Assembly: GCF_030253575.1 (NCBI RefSeq)
Contig: NC_080560.1
Span: 13,306,001-13,370,000 of the forward strand
Direction of reading: 5' to 3'
Source: Rhododendron vialii
Taxonomy: Eukaryota > Streptophyta > Magnoliopsida > Ericales > Ericaceae
DNA: 64,000 nucleotides
Shown: piece after piece, positions 1 to 10,110 of the stretch
How positions within the stretch are numbered: the first letter of the stretch is position 1
Layout: each line of letters begins with the position of its first letter
The notes under the pieces: generated by a model
Seen by the model: only the letters and a program-made list of their open reading frames with translations
Told to the model about the DNA's origin: nothing
The model's database searches: none
Program-made: the position numbers and the translations under genes

Positions 1-121
1 ATGCACCTTTATAGCAGAACGGACAAGTAGACAACCTTATACTTAAAGCCCCACAAAGCGACTTCAAATTCATGGGTACATATAAGTGTATAAGTTAATA
101 TGACAGACAAGTAGACAACAT

Positions 122-330
122 ACATCATCCATGGCGCTTTCATTCATTAAACATCAGTACCAAGACTTTTGAGATTGCTCCACTAATGGCATGTCAAACA
201 TTCATCATCCATCGCTCCACTAATGGCATGTCAAACATTCATCATCCATGGCGCTTTCATTCATTAAACATCAGTAACAGGACTTTTGATATTGCTCCAC
301 TAATGGCACGTCAGACCACACAAGGTTGGG
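122..330. repeat. Short local tandem repeat, period about 118 bp
   Basis: A block beginning CATCATCCATGGCGC recurs about 118 bases later, at 122 and again near 240. A shorter unit beginning GCTCCACTAATGGC recurs at about 176, 213 and 294. The copies differ by only a few bases, which suggests recent duplication. No convincing gene accompanies the repeat. Confidence 0.75.
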
Positions 331-1570
331 CACCTGTCCCTCAAACATGGAACGTGTGGCAGGCTGACCCTAAATGGTCTTATGTCACTTGTTATAAAGC
401 AAGCCTTCTTCACCTTTGCCTCCAAGCAAGAACATGAACACAGCCTGGAAAGAATATATCTTGATTTTCATGGGGAACCACAACCACCCCCATGACGAGA
501 AAGATAAACTTACCATGTTCCATCAATAGCATCTAACCAATGGCCTGAAAAATGGGAGATGATATAAGAACTAGATTCGGCAACCTAAAAGAATCATCTT
601 CTCTTGGTGTAATTTTAATCGAAACCTTAGCCCTAAGCACTGGAATTTGCTACAAGAATTCCTCTTCCAAACACTTTCTCTGGGAGTGGAACATCAACGG
701 TGTGACAAAGCGGGGAAGGTAAGCTGGTGTCATAGCATAACAAAACTGAAAAATATCATGGGTAAGCCCAACTCAGAAGTATTGCATAACTCAGATTGAA
801 ACAGAGTTTGGACCACTATGCTTATGGGACAGAAGTGAAAAACCATCTTTTAATTCAGGAAGGTCATGGTTGCAATTCAGCCGTAAAATATTGATGGTAG
901 ATGGAGATCAGGAAACAGGTTTTGTCGCACTCAACTTTACCCAATGACATGATACTTTGATATGTATATGATTCATGACAATGTAGACTTCATGTTCAAA
1001 TACTTGTAACCTAACTAAGTCCTTGTACTTGGATGAAGGAAAGCGATCTACTTTGTGACTGTGTGGTGGTACTGCAGGAGCACTAATACCAAATTATCCT
1101 TGGGATGCACCAACCAAAATCAAATCATAGTTGGGCAACGTGTTGAGGAAAACAAGTTCTGAATGGTAGAATTGACATGCTCTCATTCAATCTAAATCTC
1201 ATGCTCACGCGGCACATAATACAATCATCCTCATACCCAACATCCAAGCAGCTATATTTATTTTGGTCCTCATTTGACATTTCTGACATATACAAAGCTA
1301 ACTATTCTCTTAAGTTACTTATCCAAAAAAAAAAAACTATTCTCTTAAGTTTTCCGTCCAAGGAGTGTATATACTATTCTATTTGTCTTGGGATTTTTTA
1401 GGGTAATTTCTTTCTGACCTATTGTTTCATACAGGTTTAAAAAAGAATTCCTTAATTGTAACGGAGGGTGATGTCAATACTTTGCATGAAATTAATTAAA
1501 GGGAGATTTACTGATAGGTCCACTATAGACATTTCATTAGCCCACAAGTCCACCTAATAATTTTGTAAAG
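331..1570. other. No recognisable gene
   Basis: This stretch is AT-rich with only short reading frames. On the minus strand two pieces have splice-like borders: about 533-571, reading WLDAIDGTW, and 440 downward. I could not tie them to any protein family and do not call them exons. Confidence 0.4.
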
Positions 1571-1574
1571 CCAC

Positions 1575-1865
1575 AAGTCCACACAACCTAAACCCTAAGG
1601 TACCCTATGAAAGTGCTTAAAACCCTAAAACCTATGAAAGTGTCTAAACCACTAAAACCCTATAATAGGAAAGTATATCCTAAAACCCTATAAAAGTGCC
1701 TAAATCCTATAAAAGTGCCTAAACCCTAGGATATCCTACGCTAGGGTACCCTACACAGGGTAATCTACCCTACCCTACCCTACCCTACCCTATAATAAAA
1801 ATGTGCACCCTATAATGAAAGTGCCTAAACCCTAGGGTACCTTACCCTACCCTACTCTAGGGTGC
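1575..1865. repeat. CCCTA-rich, telomere-like degenerate array
   Basis: The stretch is dominated by CCCTA and ACCCTA words, including a run of five TACCC units near 1770-1795. These are mixed with the repeated phrase GAAAGTGCCTAAACCC. It resembles degenerate interstitial telomere-like or simple-sequence DNA. The plant telomere repeat is CCCTAAA, so this array is related to it but not identical. Confidence 0.7.
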
Positions 1866-3070
1866 CCTAAAATGGACTTTAGACCTTCCAAAATTAATAC
1901 GTGGACTTATGGGCTTATGAAGTTCACATAATGGACCTAAGACTAATTTTCTAATTAAATAAAACTGAGGGAGGACATGAAGTGTGTTTGCTCCAAATAT
2001 GTTCATTACACAAGATTAGAATTCAAACCATCCAGAGAAGTCACATTAAAAGTCCTCATCTTTGACTCTCCACAGAAAAGACCCATTCAATCAAGGGGAA
2101 AAACAACAGAAGTATTTGTGCAAGTTGAAACATCCCATGGCCTCAACCCTATGTAACAAGCAAGGAGTAACAGCTCTGTAATCCTCTCCGGCTGTGCAAG
2201 TGCACAAAGCTCAACATCTCAACCACCACACAATATATTAGACTGGGAATATGCAACATACTTTAGAGGCCACTAGTTCAATGGTTAAAACTTGATCAAT
2301 TAACGTTACGGACAAGGGATTCTTGCCTTTAATGAAGAATTTTTAGGTCCTATACCCAACCTTCTACTCCCCAAACGCCGTTCAAGGGAGACCAAACTAG
2401 CATCATATTTTTCATAACTTGCAAAATTGGGTATGGCAACAAGGGAATCTAAAAGGGTAACTTAGCCCTTAGGGTGCGTTTCTGCTAGACTAAATAGACT
2501 CAAGCCTATGTTACATGGATTTCTAGGCAAGTCATTCTCCTCACATATATCAACTAAAATACCATTTAGCATAAACAACTTGACTAGTATCTATTGGTGA
2601 CCCATGAAAACTTGACTATTGCCATTAGCCTGTAGTCCATTTACTTTAGCGGAAACACACCCCATTTACTTTGGAAACACACCAGTGTTTCCAGGTTTAG
2701 AGTTGGTCAAACATAGTCACTTTCATTCTTCATCCTTGCATTACCATCCCAATGCAGAAAAGTATGCCCTAAACCTTCGAAAGTCAGAGACTAACAACTT
2801 TATTATAATTTTCCACTTCAAGATCATATGTTCCATACCCTAATCCAAGTCAAGGAAATAATCCCAACAGACAATGACAACATAAAATATGTCAATAAAC
2901 AACAACCCCAGAACAAAATGAAACTGCACCCAAAAAATAAATTAACAGAGGTAACCTATTAAATTCCCCCAAAACGCTGAAATAAATCCAAAAAAGGCCA
3001 CAAAACAAAATAATTACCACAAAACAGTTATGCAAGTCCACAAGAACCCCTGAAATACACAGTATTTAAA
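1866..3070. other. Intergenic or intronic DNA with no recognised feature
   Basis: The only reading frames here are short and uninformative. If the exon at 3,822-4,007 belongs to an expressed gene, this segment would lie in its first intron or beyond. I searched by eye for a thioredoxin-like WCPFS motif on the minus strand and did not find one. Confidence 0.4.
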
Positions 3071-3075
3071 ATATA

Positions 3076-3679
3076 CTACCTCCGTCCCAAAATGTGTGTC
3101 CAGTCCGCAAAAAGACTTAAAAATAATAAATTTTTTTGACAAAAAAATCAAGTTTTTTCCATGAATTAAAAAAACTCATTGATATCTAGTAAATTACAGA
3201 AATCCTATTGGTACCGACGGTACCCATAGGGAAAATGCACCGACGGCCACCGGACGGCCGTCTCCGGTCACCGGACGGCCGATCCGAGCCGTCCAAAAAT
3301 TTTAAAAAATAAAACCGAGGGGCCCTACGCGAGAATCAATGGCATCCAAGGTGTATAGGGTACTTGATCCGAGCACCCATTTTTCGTGTATATTTGTATA
3401 TACGTGTATATACACGAAAAAGGGGTACTCGGATCAAGTACTCTACACATCTCGGATGCCATTGATTCTCGCGTGGGGCCCCTCGGTTTTATTTTTTAAA
3501 ATTTTTGGACGGCTCGGATCGGCCGTCCGGTGACCGGAGACGGCCGTCCGGTGGCCGTCGGTGCATTTTCCCTATGGGTACCGTCGGTACCCATAGCAGT
3601 ACTCAGTAAATTATTGAAAAAATTGTGTGGTTTTTGGTCCTTGTTTTGCAGACCAAACAAACATTTTGAGACGCCCGAG
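3076..3679. mobile_element. Stowaway-like (Tc1/mariner) MITE, split by a second MITE
   Basis: The left end, after TA at 3,074-3,075, reads CTACCTCCGTCCCAAAATGT. The right end, read inward before TA at 3,680-3,681, gives CTCGGGCGTCTCAAAATGT. These are matching terminal inverted repeats of the CTCCCTCCGTCCC type with a TA target duplication, typical of Stowaway elements. About 190 bp belong to this element. The 408 bp in the middle plus a 9-bp duplication come from a later insertion. The pair lies just downstream of the minus-strand exon at 3,822-4,007, so it would sit in that gene's first intron. Confidence 0.8.
3197..3604. mobile_element. Foldback MITE, Mutator-like, nested in the Stowaway
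   Basis: Two arms of nearly 190 bp are almost perfect reverse complements and meet near position 3,400. The arms carry GGTACCGACGGTACCCATAG at the ends and GCCGTCCAAAAATTTT inside. The element is flanked by AGTAAATTA at 3,188-3,196 and again at 3,605-3,613, a perfect 9-bp target duplication, the length typical of Mutator-like elements. An RNA from this locus would fold into a very long hairpin. Confidence 0.85.
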
Positions 3680-3821
3680 TATTCCATAATCAACGCAATA
3701 ATCGAACACATGCAAGCATGATTTCAACGATCAAAACTAGGAAATAAAAATATGGGTATTTTAGTTTTTCGGCAATCGTTACAGTATACGAAGATTCGTA
3801 ACGAAATCGTGTGGTAGGTAC

Positions 3822-4007
3822 CTCGAGGGGGGAATTGAGAGGGAAAGAGAGGGGCCACGTAGATTGGAGAGCGTCCAAAAACGACGCCGGTTGGGGTTGG
3901 GAAGGGCAGATCGGGGGCGGTGCTGAGGAGGCGGATCTTAGGGAGGAAACGGCGACGCAGAGGTGGAGGAAGAGGAGGGTTGTTGTGGAGGGGTTTGGTA
4001 GCGCCAT
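3822..4007 (-). CDS. First exon of a secreted-type protein, possibly 5'-adenylylsulfate reductase-like
   Basis: The exon encodes 62 residues from an ATG at 4,007 to a good splice donor (GAG|GTACCT) at 3,821. The start MALPNPSTTTLLFLHLCVAV followed by SSLRSASSAPPP looks like a signal peptide. Then come PICPSQ, SFLDALQS and NSPLE. Plant APR-like (thioredoxin-domain) proteins begin in a similar way, with a secretory signal, a CP motif, a Gln-rich stretch and a PPLEV-like end of exon 1. I infer that family only weakly, because the diagnostic thioredoxin exon is not visible on the minus strand before position 1. The gene is therefore partial in this window or has lost its 3' part. A CT-rich leader lies upstream at 4,140-4,170. 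Confidence 0.45.
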
Positions 4008-4062
4008 GGGAGAGAGGGGTTTAGAGGGAGAAGATAAATTGCGAAGACCAACAACAAACACA

Positions 4063-4082
4063 AGATAGATAGATAGATAGAT
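4063..4082. repeat. (AGAT)n microsatellite
   Basis: About five tandem AGAT units lie in the probable 5' leader of the minus-strand exon that begins at 4,007. A CT tract follows at about 4,139-4,170. Confidence 0.8.
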
Positions 4083-4603
4083 ACTCCTACGAGATGGGAT
4101 AAATTGGGGAAAGTTATGTAGATAAACAGTCAACAACGTCTCTCTCTCTCTCTCTCCTCTCTCTTTCTGAAACAATACAGTACAGTTATGGCCTATAGGT
4201 GGAGCGAGTGGGTATGCCAGCGGCTAGATCTCGTCACAAAATTACACTAGTAGTAGTGCTCAAAGGAGAAGTGATTTCTTTCTCCTTCTTCTTTTTTAAT
4301 AGAAGATGCATTAAACATAAATTAAGGGTTTTCGAACCGGGTATATAACTCCAATCAAATCCTCATATAAGGGTAGATATAAAAATCTCTCATCGAAATT
4401 GGTTTGTCATTTGCTAACGCATCGGCACGATGATTTGCTTCCCGATAGACATGCTTGATGGACACCGTTCAAATTCCTCTAGGAGGGACCTGCAATCAAG
4501 GAGAATTAATTTTGCCATGGCCACGTGGTGCGTCTATACATTCTCTATCAGATATTATTGCGGTATTAAATGCATGAATCCAAAGGAATGTATGAAATCA
4601 AAA

Positions 4604-4797
4604 GGGAATTGACTTCTACATTCTCTTTTTTACCACATACACTCTATTTTTTTGTCTTTATTCATGTGAATTTACCTTTTTACCCTTTCATAAGTTCATT
4701 TTTTTACACATTAAGGGGCAATAGAGTAAATTAACATCAAATAAAGAAAAAAAAATAGTGTTATGTGATAAAAAAGGGAGTGTAGTAGTCAATTTCC
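4604..4797. mobile_element. Foldback MITE of 194 bp, 8-bp target duplication
   Basis: The left end reads GGGAATTGACTTCTACA. The right end read inward gives GGAAATTGACTACTACA, and the similarity runs on for about 50 bp. AATCAAAA is present at 4,596-4,603 and 4,798-4,805. An 8-bp duplication suggests a hAT-type element, though a 9-bp reading with one mismatch would suit Mutator. A related copy lies near 16,362-16,553. Confidence 0.75.
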
Positions 4798-5480
4798 AAT
4801 CAAAAAGCACTAAATAATTACTATTGTAATGGTCTAGTTCCACTAATTTCCGGTCTTTGCAGTGGGCTCATAATCAAATCGTCCAATCTCATATTGTGAG
4901 CTGAGATGAGAGAAACTTAGATTAATTGAACATCGATAAATACGTGAATAAGAAGATTTATTTGAGATAATTTAAATGCTTAGACAACGGTATCAAAAAT
5001 AAAATTATACTCATCCTTTAAGGAATTAAATTAGGATGATAAACTTGTTTTTCTACTTTGTTAAAAATTCTCGAAGTTGAAATTTCTCTTATTTCAGTTT
5101 ATTTTTTACTGTGATCTTTTTCCTCACTCGGACAAGTTAATCTCATGGTGAGAGGTGGTATTAGCCAACCCTCGGAGGGGACAAATTCAAATTTTTACTT
5201 TACCTTACATTCACATAGGACTCACAAAACTTAGTTCTAGACTCTACGTGAATGCGAGAATAGGTTGTAATACTACTTGGTTGTGGTTGTACTTTGTCCA
5301 GATTCAACTTTCATTACATTTTTCTAAACACTTCTATGTTCTGTTTTCATGAATCTTAACATTTTTCAAATTTATTGTACCCGTGTAGCAAACGAGCCGA
5401 ACTGGGCCGCCTCACATTTATAGAGAAATCATTTACTATCCTTGCTAGTAATAAGGAGCTAAACCAACGAGTTCGAAACG
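4798..5480. other. Upstream region of the nCBP gene
   Basis: This is AT-rich intergenic DNA with no gene. The transcription start of nCBP should lie in its last 100 bases or just after. I see no clear TATA box. Confidence 0.4.
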
Positions 5481-5580
5481 TTACAAAATTCGGCTAACTT
5501 AGAAGACAGGAGGAGAGAGAACGATCGGAACTAGGGTTTGAAACCAAAGACCGTCGGTGAGTCCTAGGAAGAAGCTCAAA

Positions 5581-5685
5581 ATGGAATTCGTAGCTAATAA
5601 CAAGGAAATCGAGAACAAGTTTCTTTCAACTGCCAACGCTCAATCAGTGCCCGATCTTTCATCAACTGGTTTCCATCCTCTCAAG

Positions 5686-5716
<31 letters not shown>

Positions 5717-8700
5717 ACACGCACATACATATTGATACGTGTACATAATGTATAGACGCCCGGCACGCGAAGCATGTGCAGATCGTATCGTGCGAAAGAG
5801 TGAAAGGGGAAAATTCAATGGAGATTAATTTCTAACTGAATCTGAGATGTGCAAGTATAACAACCCCTTTGGATGGAGAGGTTTCATGAGAAAAGAAAGG
5901 AAATGGGTTAAGGTTTATTGTGAAATCACTCATTTTGATTGTGCATCTTGGTGAGAAATGGAGAGAAAAATACAAAAAGTAATTTTTTGATTGGCCCTTC
6001 CCCTTTCTTATATCTCATGATTTCTCACTTTTCAAATGGGCTGTAAGAGGGGGGAGAAGAAAATTAGGCTGACATTTTCTTTAGGAAACTCTCTGTTTGG
6101 AAGTTGTTTGGAAGTTGTGGAAAGGGAAGAGAAAGGAAGGGATAAGAGAGAAAGTAGAGGGAAAGTTGGAGAGAAAATATGAGAAAAGTTAAATTCACTC
6201 ATTTTGATTGTGCATCTTGGTGAGAAATGGAGAGAAAAATACAAAAAAGTAATTTTTTGATTGGCCCTTCCCCTTTCTTATATCTCATGATTTCTCACTA
6301 TTCAAATGGGCTGTAAGAGGGGGGAGAAGAAAATTAGGCTGACATTTTCTTTAGGAAACTCTCTGTTTGGAAGTTGTGGAAAGGGAAGAGAAAGGAAGGG
6401 ATAAGAGAGAAAGTAGAGGGAAAGTTGGAGAGAAAATAGGAGAAAAGTTAAATTCATTTCGATATTTTTCCCTCCTCTCTTTCTGTTGGAACCCAAACAA
6501 GAGAGAAGGATTATCAATATGAGCCAGCCTTAAAACAAAGCTATGTGAGCCAGCCTTAAAACTGATACGATTTGGTGTGATGTTTCCTTTTGTAATAGTT
6601 AAGGATTATCAATATGATATGTATGTGTATATGCGTATATTTGTGGATGCATAGGTTGAATTGTATAAGAGCATCCCAATGGTTGAGCAATTACAATGCC
6701 AAAGCTGTTTTTTCCCCCCTTTGGATAATCTCCAATGGTTTGCCTCAAAATGTATTAAAGCCATTTTTGCACCAACATCAAGAGGGTTGTAAACAAGGGT
6801 CGTGATTTACCGGATATAATGGTAGTTGTGCTTGAAAAAATTGCTTGTTCCCTGGTAGCAACATTTCCATAAAAATGGCATAGTGGCAGTGGCCAAAAAG
6901 TGACTTTGGCTTTGAAAATTTGACTAAAAACATTGAAGATGCTCTAAACCGTTGTCTAAGATCCCGTTGTGCTTTGATGTGGTTAAGTTAGAGTGAGAGG
7001 AACCGAGGATATTTTGACGGGGACAAGAGGCTGTTGTTTAAAATTAAGAGTCTCTTCGTTTCTACTTTGTTTAGTTGGGAGTCGAGGGAGTGCAACCTAC
7101 CATGTATCAATTCCTTTACATGATAGATATTTTTTGAGTTTAGAGTATTGTATATGTCCTTTTCCATTGATTGGCCCTTTTTCTTTTTTGACTTTTTTTT
7201 GTTCCTCACTTCCGTTTGTGCATGGGTGGCATTCCCTTAATGCCTTTTCAATTGAATTTAGTAATTATAAGAAGGAAATTTGTTTGTAGTGGTGTTGGAA
7301 TGGTTTCTGCAGGTTTCCAAAGAAAATGAGAACTTTTAGTTGCACATTATCCCTTGCCTGCATTTGGTGATAGACTAATAGTTCTATTTGCATGGTTTTG
7401 CCCTGAATTTATGCACTACTCTGTTTTTCAAAATCAAAAGTATAAACCATGTCTTTGTGCGTATGTTAGCGAGAGATTAGTTCATGATTGGGTTATGTGG
7501 TAGCTGGTGAGTGATTTGACTTTAATTTGTGGTTCTGTTAATAGTATATGTGGGAAAACTGGCTGCTAGTTTCGAACGTTTGTGTCTGGAAAGAAATGAG
7601 TTTATGCTTGAAGCTCATTCATTTGGTTTCAATGGCTGTGACCTTGGTGGAGTTCTCTTAGTTGTATCACCGAGAGAAGGGACATGCCTTTTAGAGCTTA
7701 ATGATGGATAAATTTGTTGACATGAGTCTGCCCATAGATTTACTTAATAGATGTTGCAACTTGCAAAAGTATTCCTTCTTATATACTTGAGTGATGTTTT
7801 CGTTGTTTAGAAGTTTGACACATCTTGTTGAATTCGCATCTCTTAAATTTCTTCTGCTTCTTCTGCTCCACGATAATAATGCTGCCGCTCATCTTGCTAC
7901 AATGTTTCTGTGATCAGCACAATTTTGTTTTTTGGTACACTCGTCGAACACCTGGAGTTCGAACTCAAACATCATACGAGGACAATATAAAGAAAATAGT
8001 GGAATTTAGTACGGTAAGATTTCAATTTGCATGTTATGAGACTGGAAAAGTTGAGTCATAATACGTCGGCTTAAGTTATTTATGTGGCTTCAATGTGTTG
8101 ATCTAACCTCTGAACGTTGTCTGCCAATAGGTTGAAGCCTTTTGGGTCTGTTATTGCCATTTGGCTCGACCATCATCTTTGCCCAGCCCAACCGATTTGC
8201 ATCTTTTCAAGGAAGGAATTCGCCCGTTGTGGGAGGTAAGATTAGATGTAGACTGTGTATTTGGTCATGCTAATTAATCATGACTACAGATTGTCGCAAA
8301 AAAAGAGAGGAGAGAGCATAAAGTTCTTTATCCTTCCCTTGGTTCGCCGTTGGCCTTCACGACATATAAGGTTATTGGATAAATGCTTTAAGTAGGCCCT
8401 CAACATAAGTAACTGTTTCTTTTTTCTTTTTCGTCTTCTCTTTTCCTTTTGTTAGGATTCTGCTAACTGCAGTGGTGGAAAGTGGATAATACGATTCAAG
8501 AAGGTTCTCTCTGGTCGCTTTTGGGAGGATTTGGTAAGGGCAAATCATCTTGTAGGTTTGTTAGACGACAGAATGGATTCAATTTTTTTGCCATTTCTTA
8601 GGTAGACTGGGATGATACCTGAAGATATCTCCCACCTCAATGTCATATTTGTAGATTTTTGTGGCGTCTCTTAATTGTGGGGATTTCAAAAAAATCATGT

Positions 8701-9233
8701 TTTCAGCGTAATTTCGACCTTACTTCCAGAATCCAATTTTCAGGGCTTTGTTCCCTTAAATGGGTTCCCTTGATTGGATGTGGTGGTCGAATTGATCCTA
8801 AACTCGAGGTTTATGATCTTTGTTTCCACCTAAGTAGTGTGTTTAACCCCCGTGCTTGAAACATATAACGTTTGTTTTATGTGGGATGTTTGTGTAGGTT
8901 CTAGCATTGGTGGGCGACCAACTTGATTATGGCGATGATATATGTGGCGCGGTACTAAGCATTCGGTTCAATGAGGACATATTGAGCGTGTGGAATCGCA
9001 ACGCATCTGATCAACATGTCAGTGCTGCTCATGCTACTTGTGTTTTTCCCAAACTTTTAACCGTAAATGTTGGTAAACTTTGCCTTTTTATATTGAACCA
9101 GGCTGTAATGGCTTTGAGAGATTCGATAAAGCGGCACCTAAAGCTTCCCCATAGCTATGTGATGGAGTACAAGCCCCACGATGCTTCTCTGCGTGACAAC
9201 TCGTCGTATAGAAACACTTGGTTAAGAGGATAG
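5581..9233 (+). CDS. NCBP: Novel cap-binding protein nCBP (eIF4E class II, 4EHP type)
   Basis: The product is a cytoplasmic protein that binds the mRNA 5' cap. It is the plant class II relative of eIF4E. I reconstruct six exons with GT-AG borders and phase 0 throughout: 5,581-5,685, 7,918-8,013, 8,131-8,235, 8,456-8,533, 8,898-9,017 and 9,102-9,233, giving 211 residues. Diagnostic stretches are FWYTRRTPG, FWVCYCHLARPSSLPSP, LHLFKEGIRPLWE, GGKWIIRFKKV, ALVGDQLDYGDDICGAVLS, SVWNRNAS and the C-terminus DNSSYRNTWLRG. The tryptophans in FWVCY and RPLWE sit at cap-stacking positions known for the family. The start is the first ATG in a short N-terminal exon. The length is close to known nCBP (about 220). 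Intron 1 is 2.2 kb and holds a tandem duplication and a MITE. The gene looks intact. Confidence 0.95.
5691..5715 (+). repeat. (CT)n tract at the start of nCBP intron 1
   Basis: A run of CT dinucleotides begins immediately after the first splice donor of the nCBP gene. It is a microsatellite placed inside the pre-mRNA. Confidence 0.85.
5927..6455. repeat. Tandem duplication of about 269 bp in nCBP intron 1
   Basis: The block starting CACTCATTTTGATTGTGCAT at 5,927 is repeated from 6,196 with few differences. One copy has an extra GGAAGTTGTTT-like stretch near 6,105. The high identity points to a recent duplication. The block is purine-rich on the plus strand and encodes nothing recognisable. 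Confidence 0.85.
6669..6944. mobile_element. Tourist-like (PIF/Harbinger) MITE
   Basis: The element starts GAGCATCCCAATGG after TAA (6,666-6,668) and ends CATTGAAGATGCTC before TAA (6,945-6,947). The short inverted repeat GAGCATC and the 3-bp TAA duplication match Tourist-type MITEs, which are common in dicot introns. At 276 bp it has the usual size. It lies in nCBP intron 1. Confidence 0.65.
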
Positions 9234-9505
9234 GGACGTGCCGATCCACTGATAGCCAGAACGGAATTTGCAATTCGTGGCATGCACTTTGTTTCACCCT
9301 TCTGTTAAAGTGTTTCATTCGCATGGAGAATCATGGTCACCACCGGTTGACTCTAATAGATCTTAGCAATGTCTGGTGTTTCGATGGATGTAACCACCAG
9401 TTCACATGTTGAATCTCATGATGTTACTCAATTGTTGGTATGTCATGTTTAATTGTAGCTTGAGCAAGGGATGTATTATGTGCTCAAGGGATGTATTATG
9501 TTCAT

Positions 9506-9506
<1 letters not shown>

Positions 9507-9555
<49 letters not shown>
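9507..9555. repeat. (CT)n microsatellite, 49 bp
   Basis: A pure CT dinucleotide run lies about 270 bp after the nCBP stop codon. It is preceded by a 19-bp direct repeat around AAGGGATGTATTATG. It may lie in the 3'UTR. Confidence 0.95.
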
Positions 9556-9560
<5 letters not shown>

Positions 9561-10110
9561 TTTATTCAGGCCACAGGAATTCAGGATTTTCTTTTCTGTC
9601 TTTTTGAGATTCAGTGGTGTCTACCCGAATGTGCTAATCGTCTTGTTGAGTGACTATTGAACTTCATAATCGGAATGATTGACATCCATCAACATTCCAC
9701 ATTCCACAACTCATCAAAGTACTCAAACACAAAATAGCCGGTTTGACTTGGTCACAACATCCAATCTAATGCAAGCCTCAACAAAGCCTTATTCTGAAAT
9801 TTGTCATATCAAAACTGCAATGAAACCAAGATTACCAAAGATGCAGAATGACAACCGAACAAATGATATCAGACGCCTGGTAATACAAAGGTATTGCATT
9901 CGCGAACCCACAAGTTTCCCAACCAGAACAGCCAAGTCAAGTCTAGCTTTATGTGTAGTTATATTTGGTCCAGCATGCATCTGCTGAACAAGCACAAAAT
10001 TTCATAGCAAATTAAGTTTGGGAGGTGAAACAAGGTCAACATTTCTTGTGATGATCATAGATTGCATCCAAGTCCATGAGATGGAAACTAACCCGAACCC
10101 CTTCCTGGAC

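Noticed and set aside
3690-4175. A single 161-codon minus-strand protein
   Set aside because: The upstream part is a CT-repeat leader and the downstream part runs past a good splice donor into intron and MITE flank. Only 4,007-3,822 has coding character.
5557-5580. Longer N-terminus of nCBP starting eight codons earlier
   Set aside because: The upstream codon is GTG, not ATG. The ATG at 5,581 is the first proper start.
9406-9660. Ser-Leu repeat peptides
   Set aside because: They are translations of the CT microsatellite in the nCBP 3' region.
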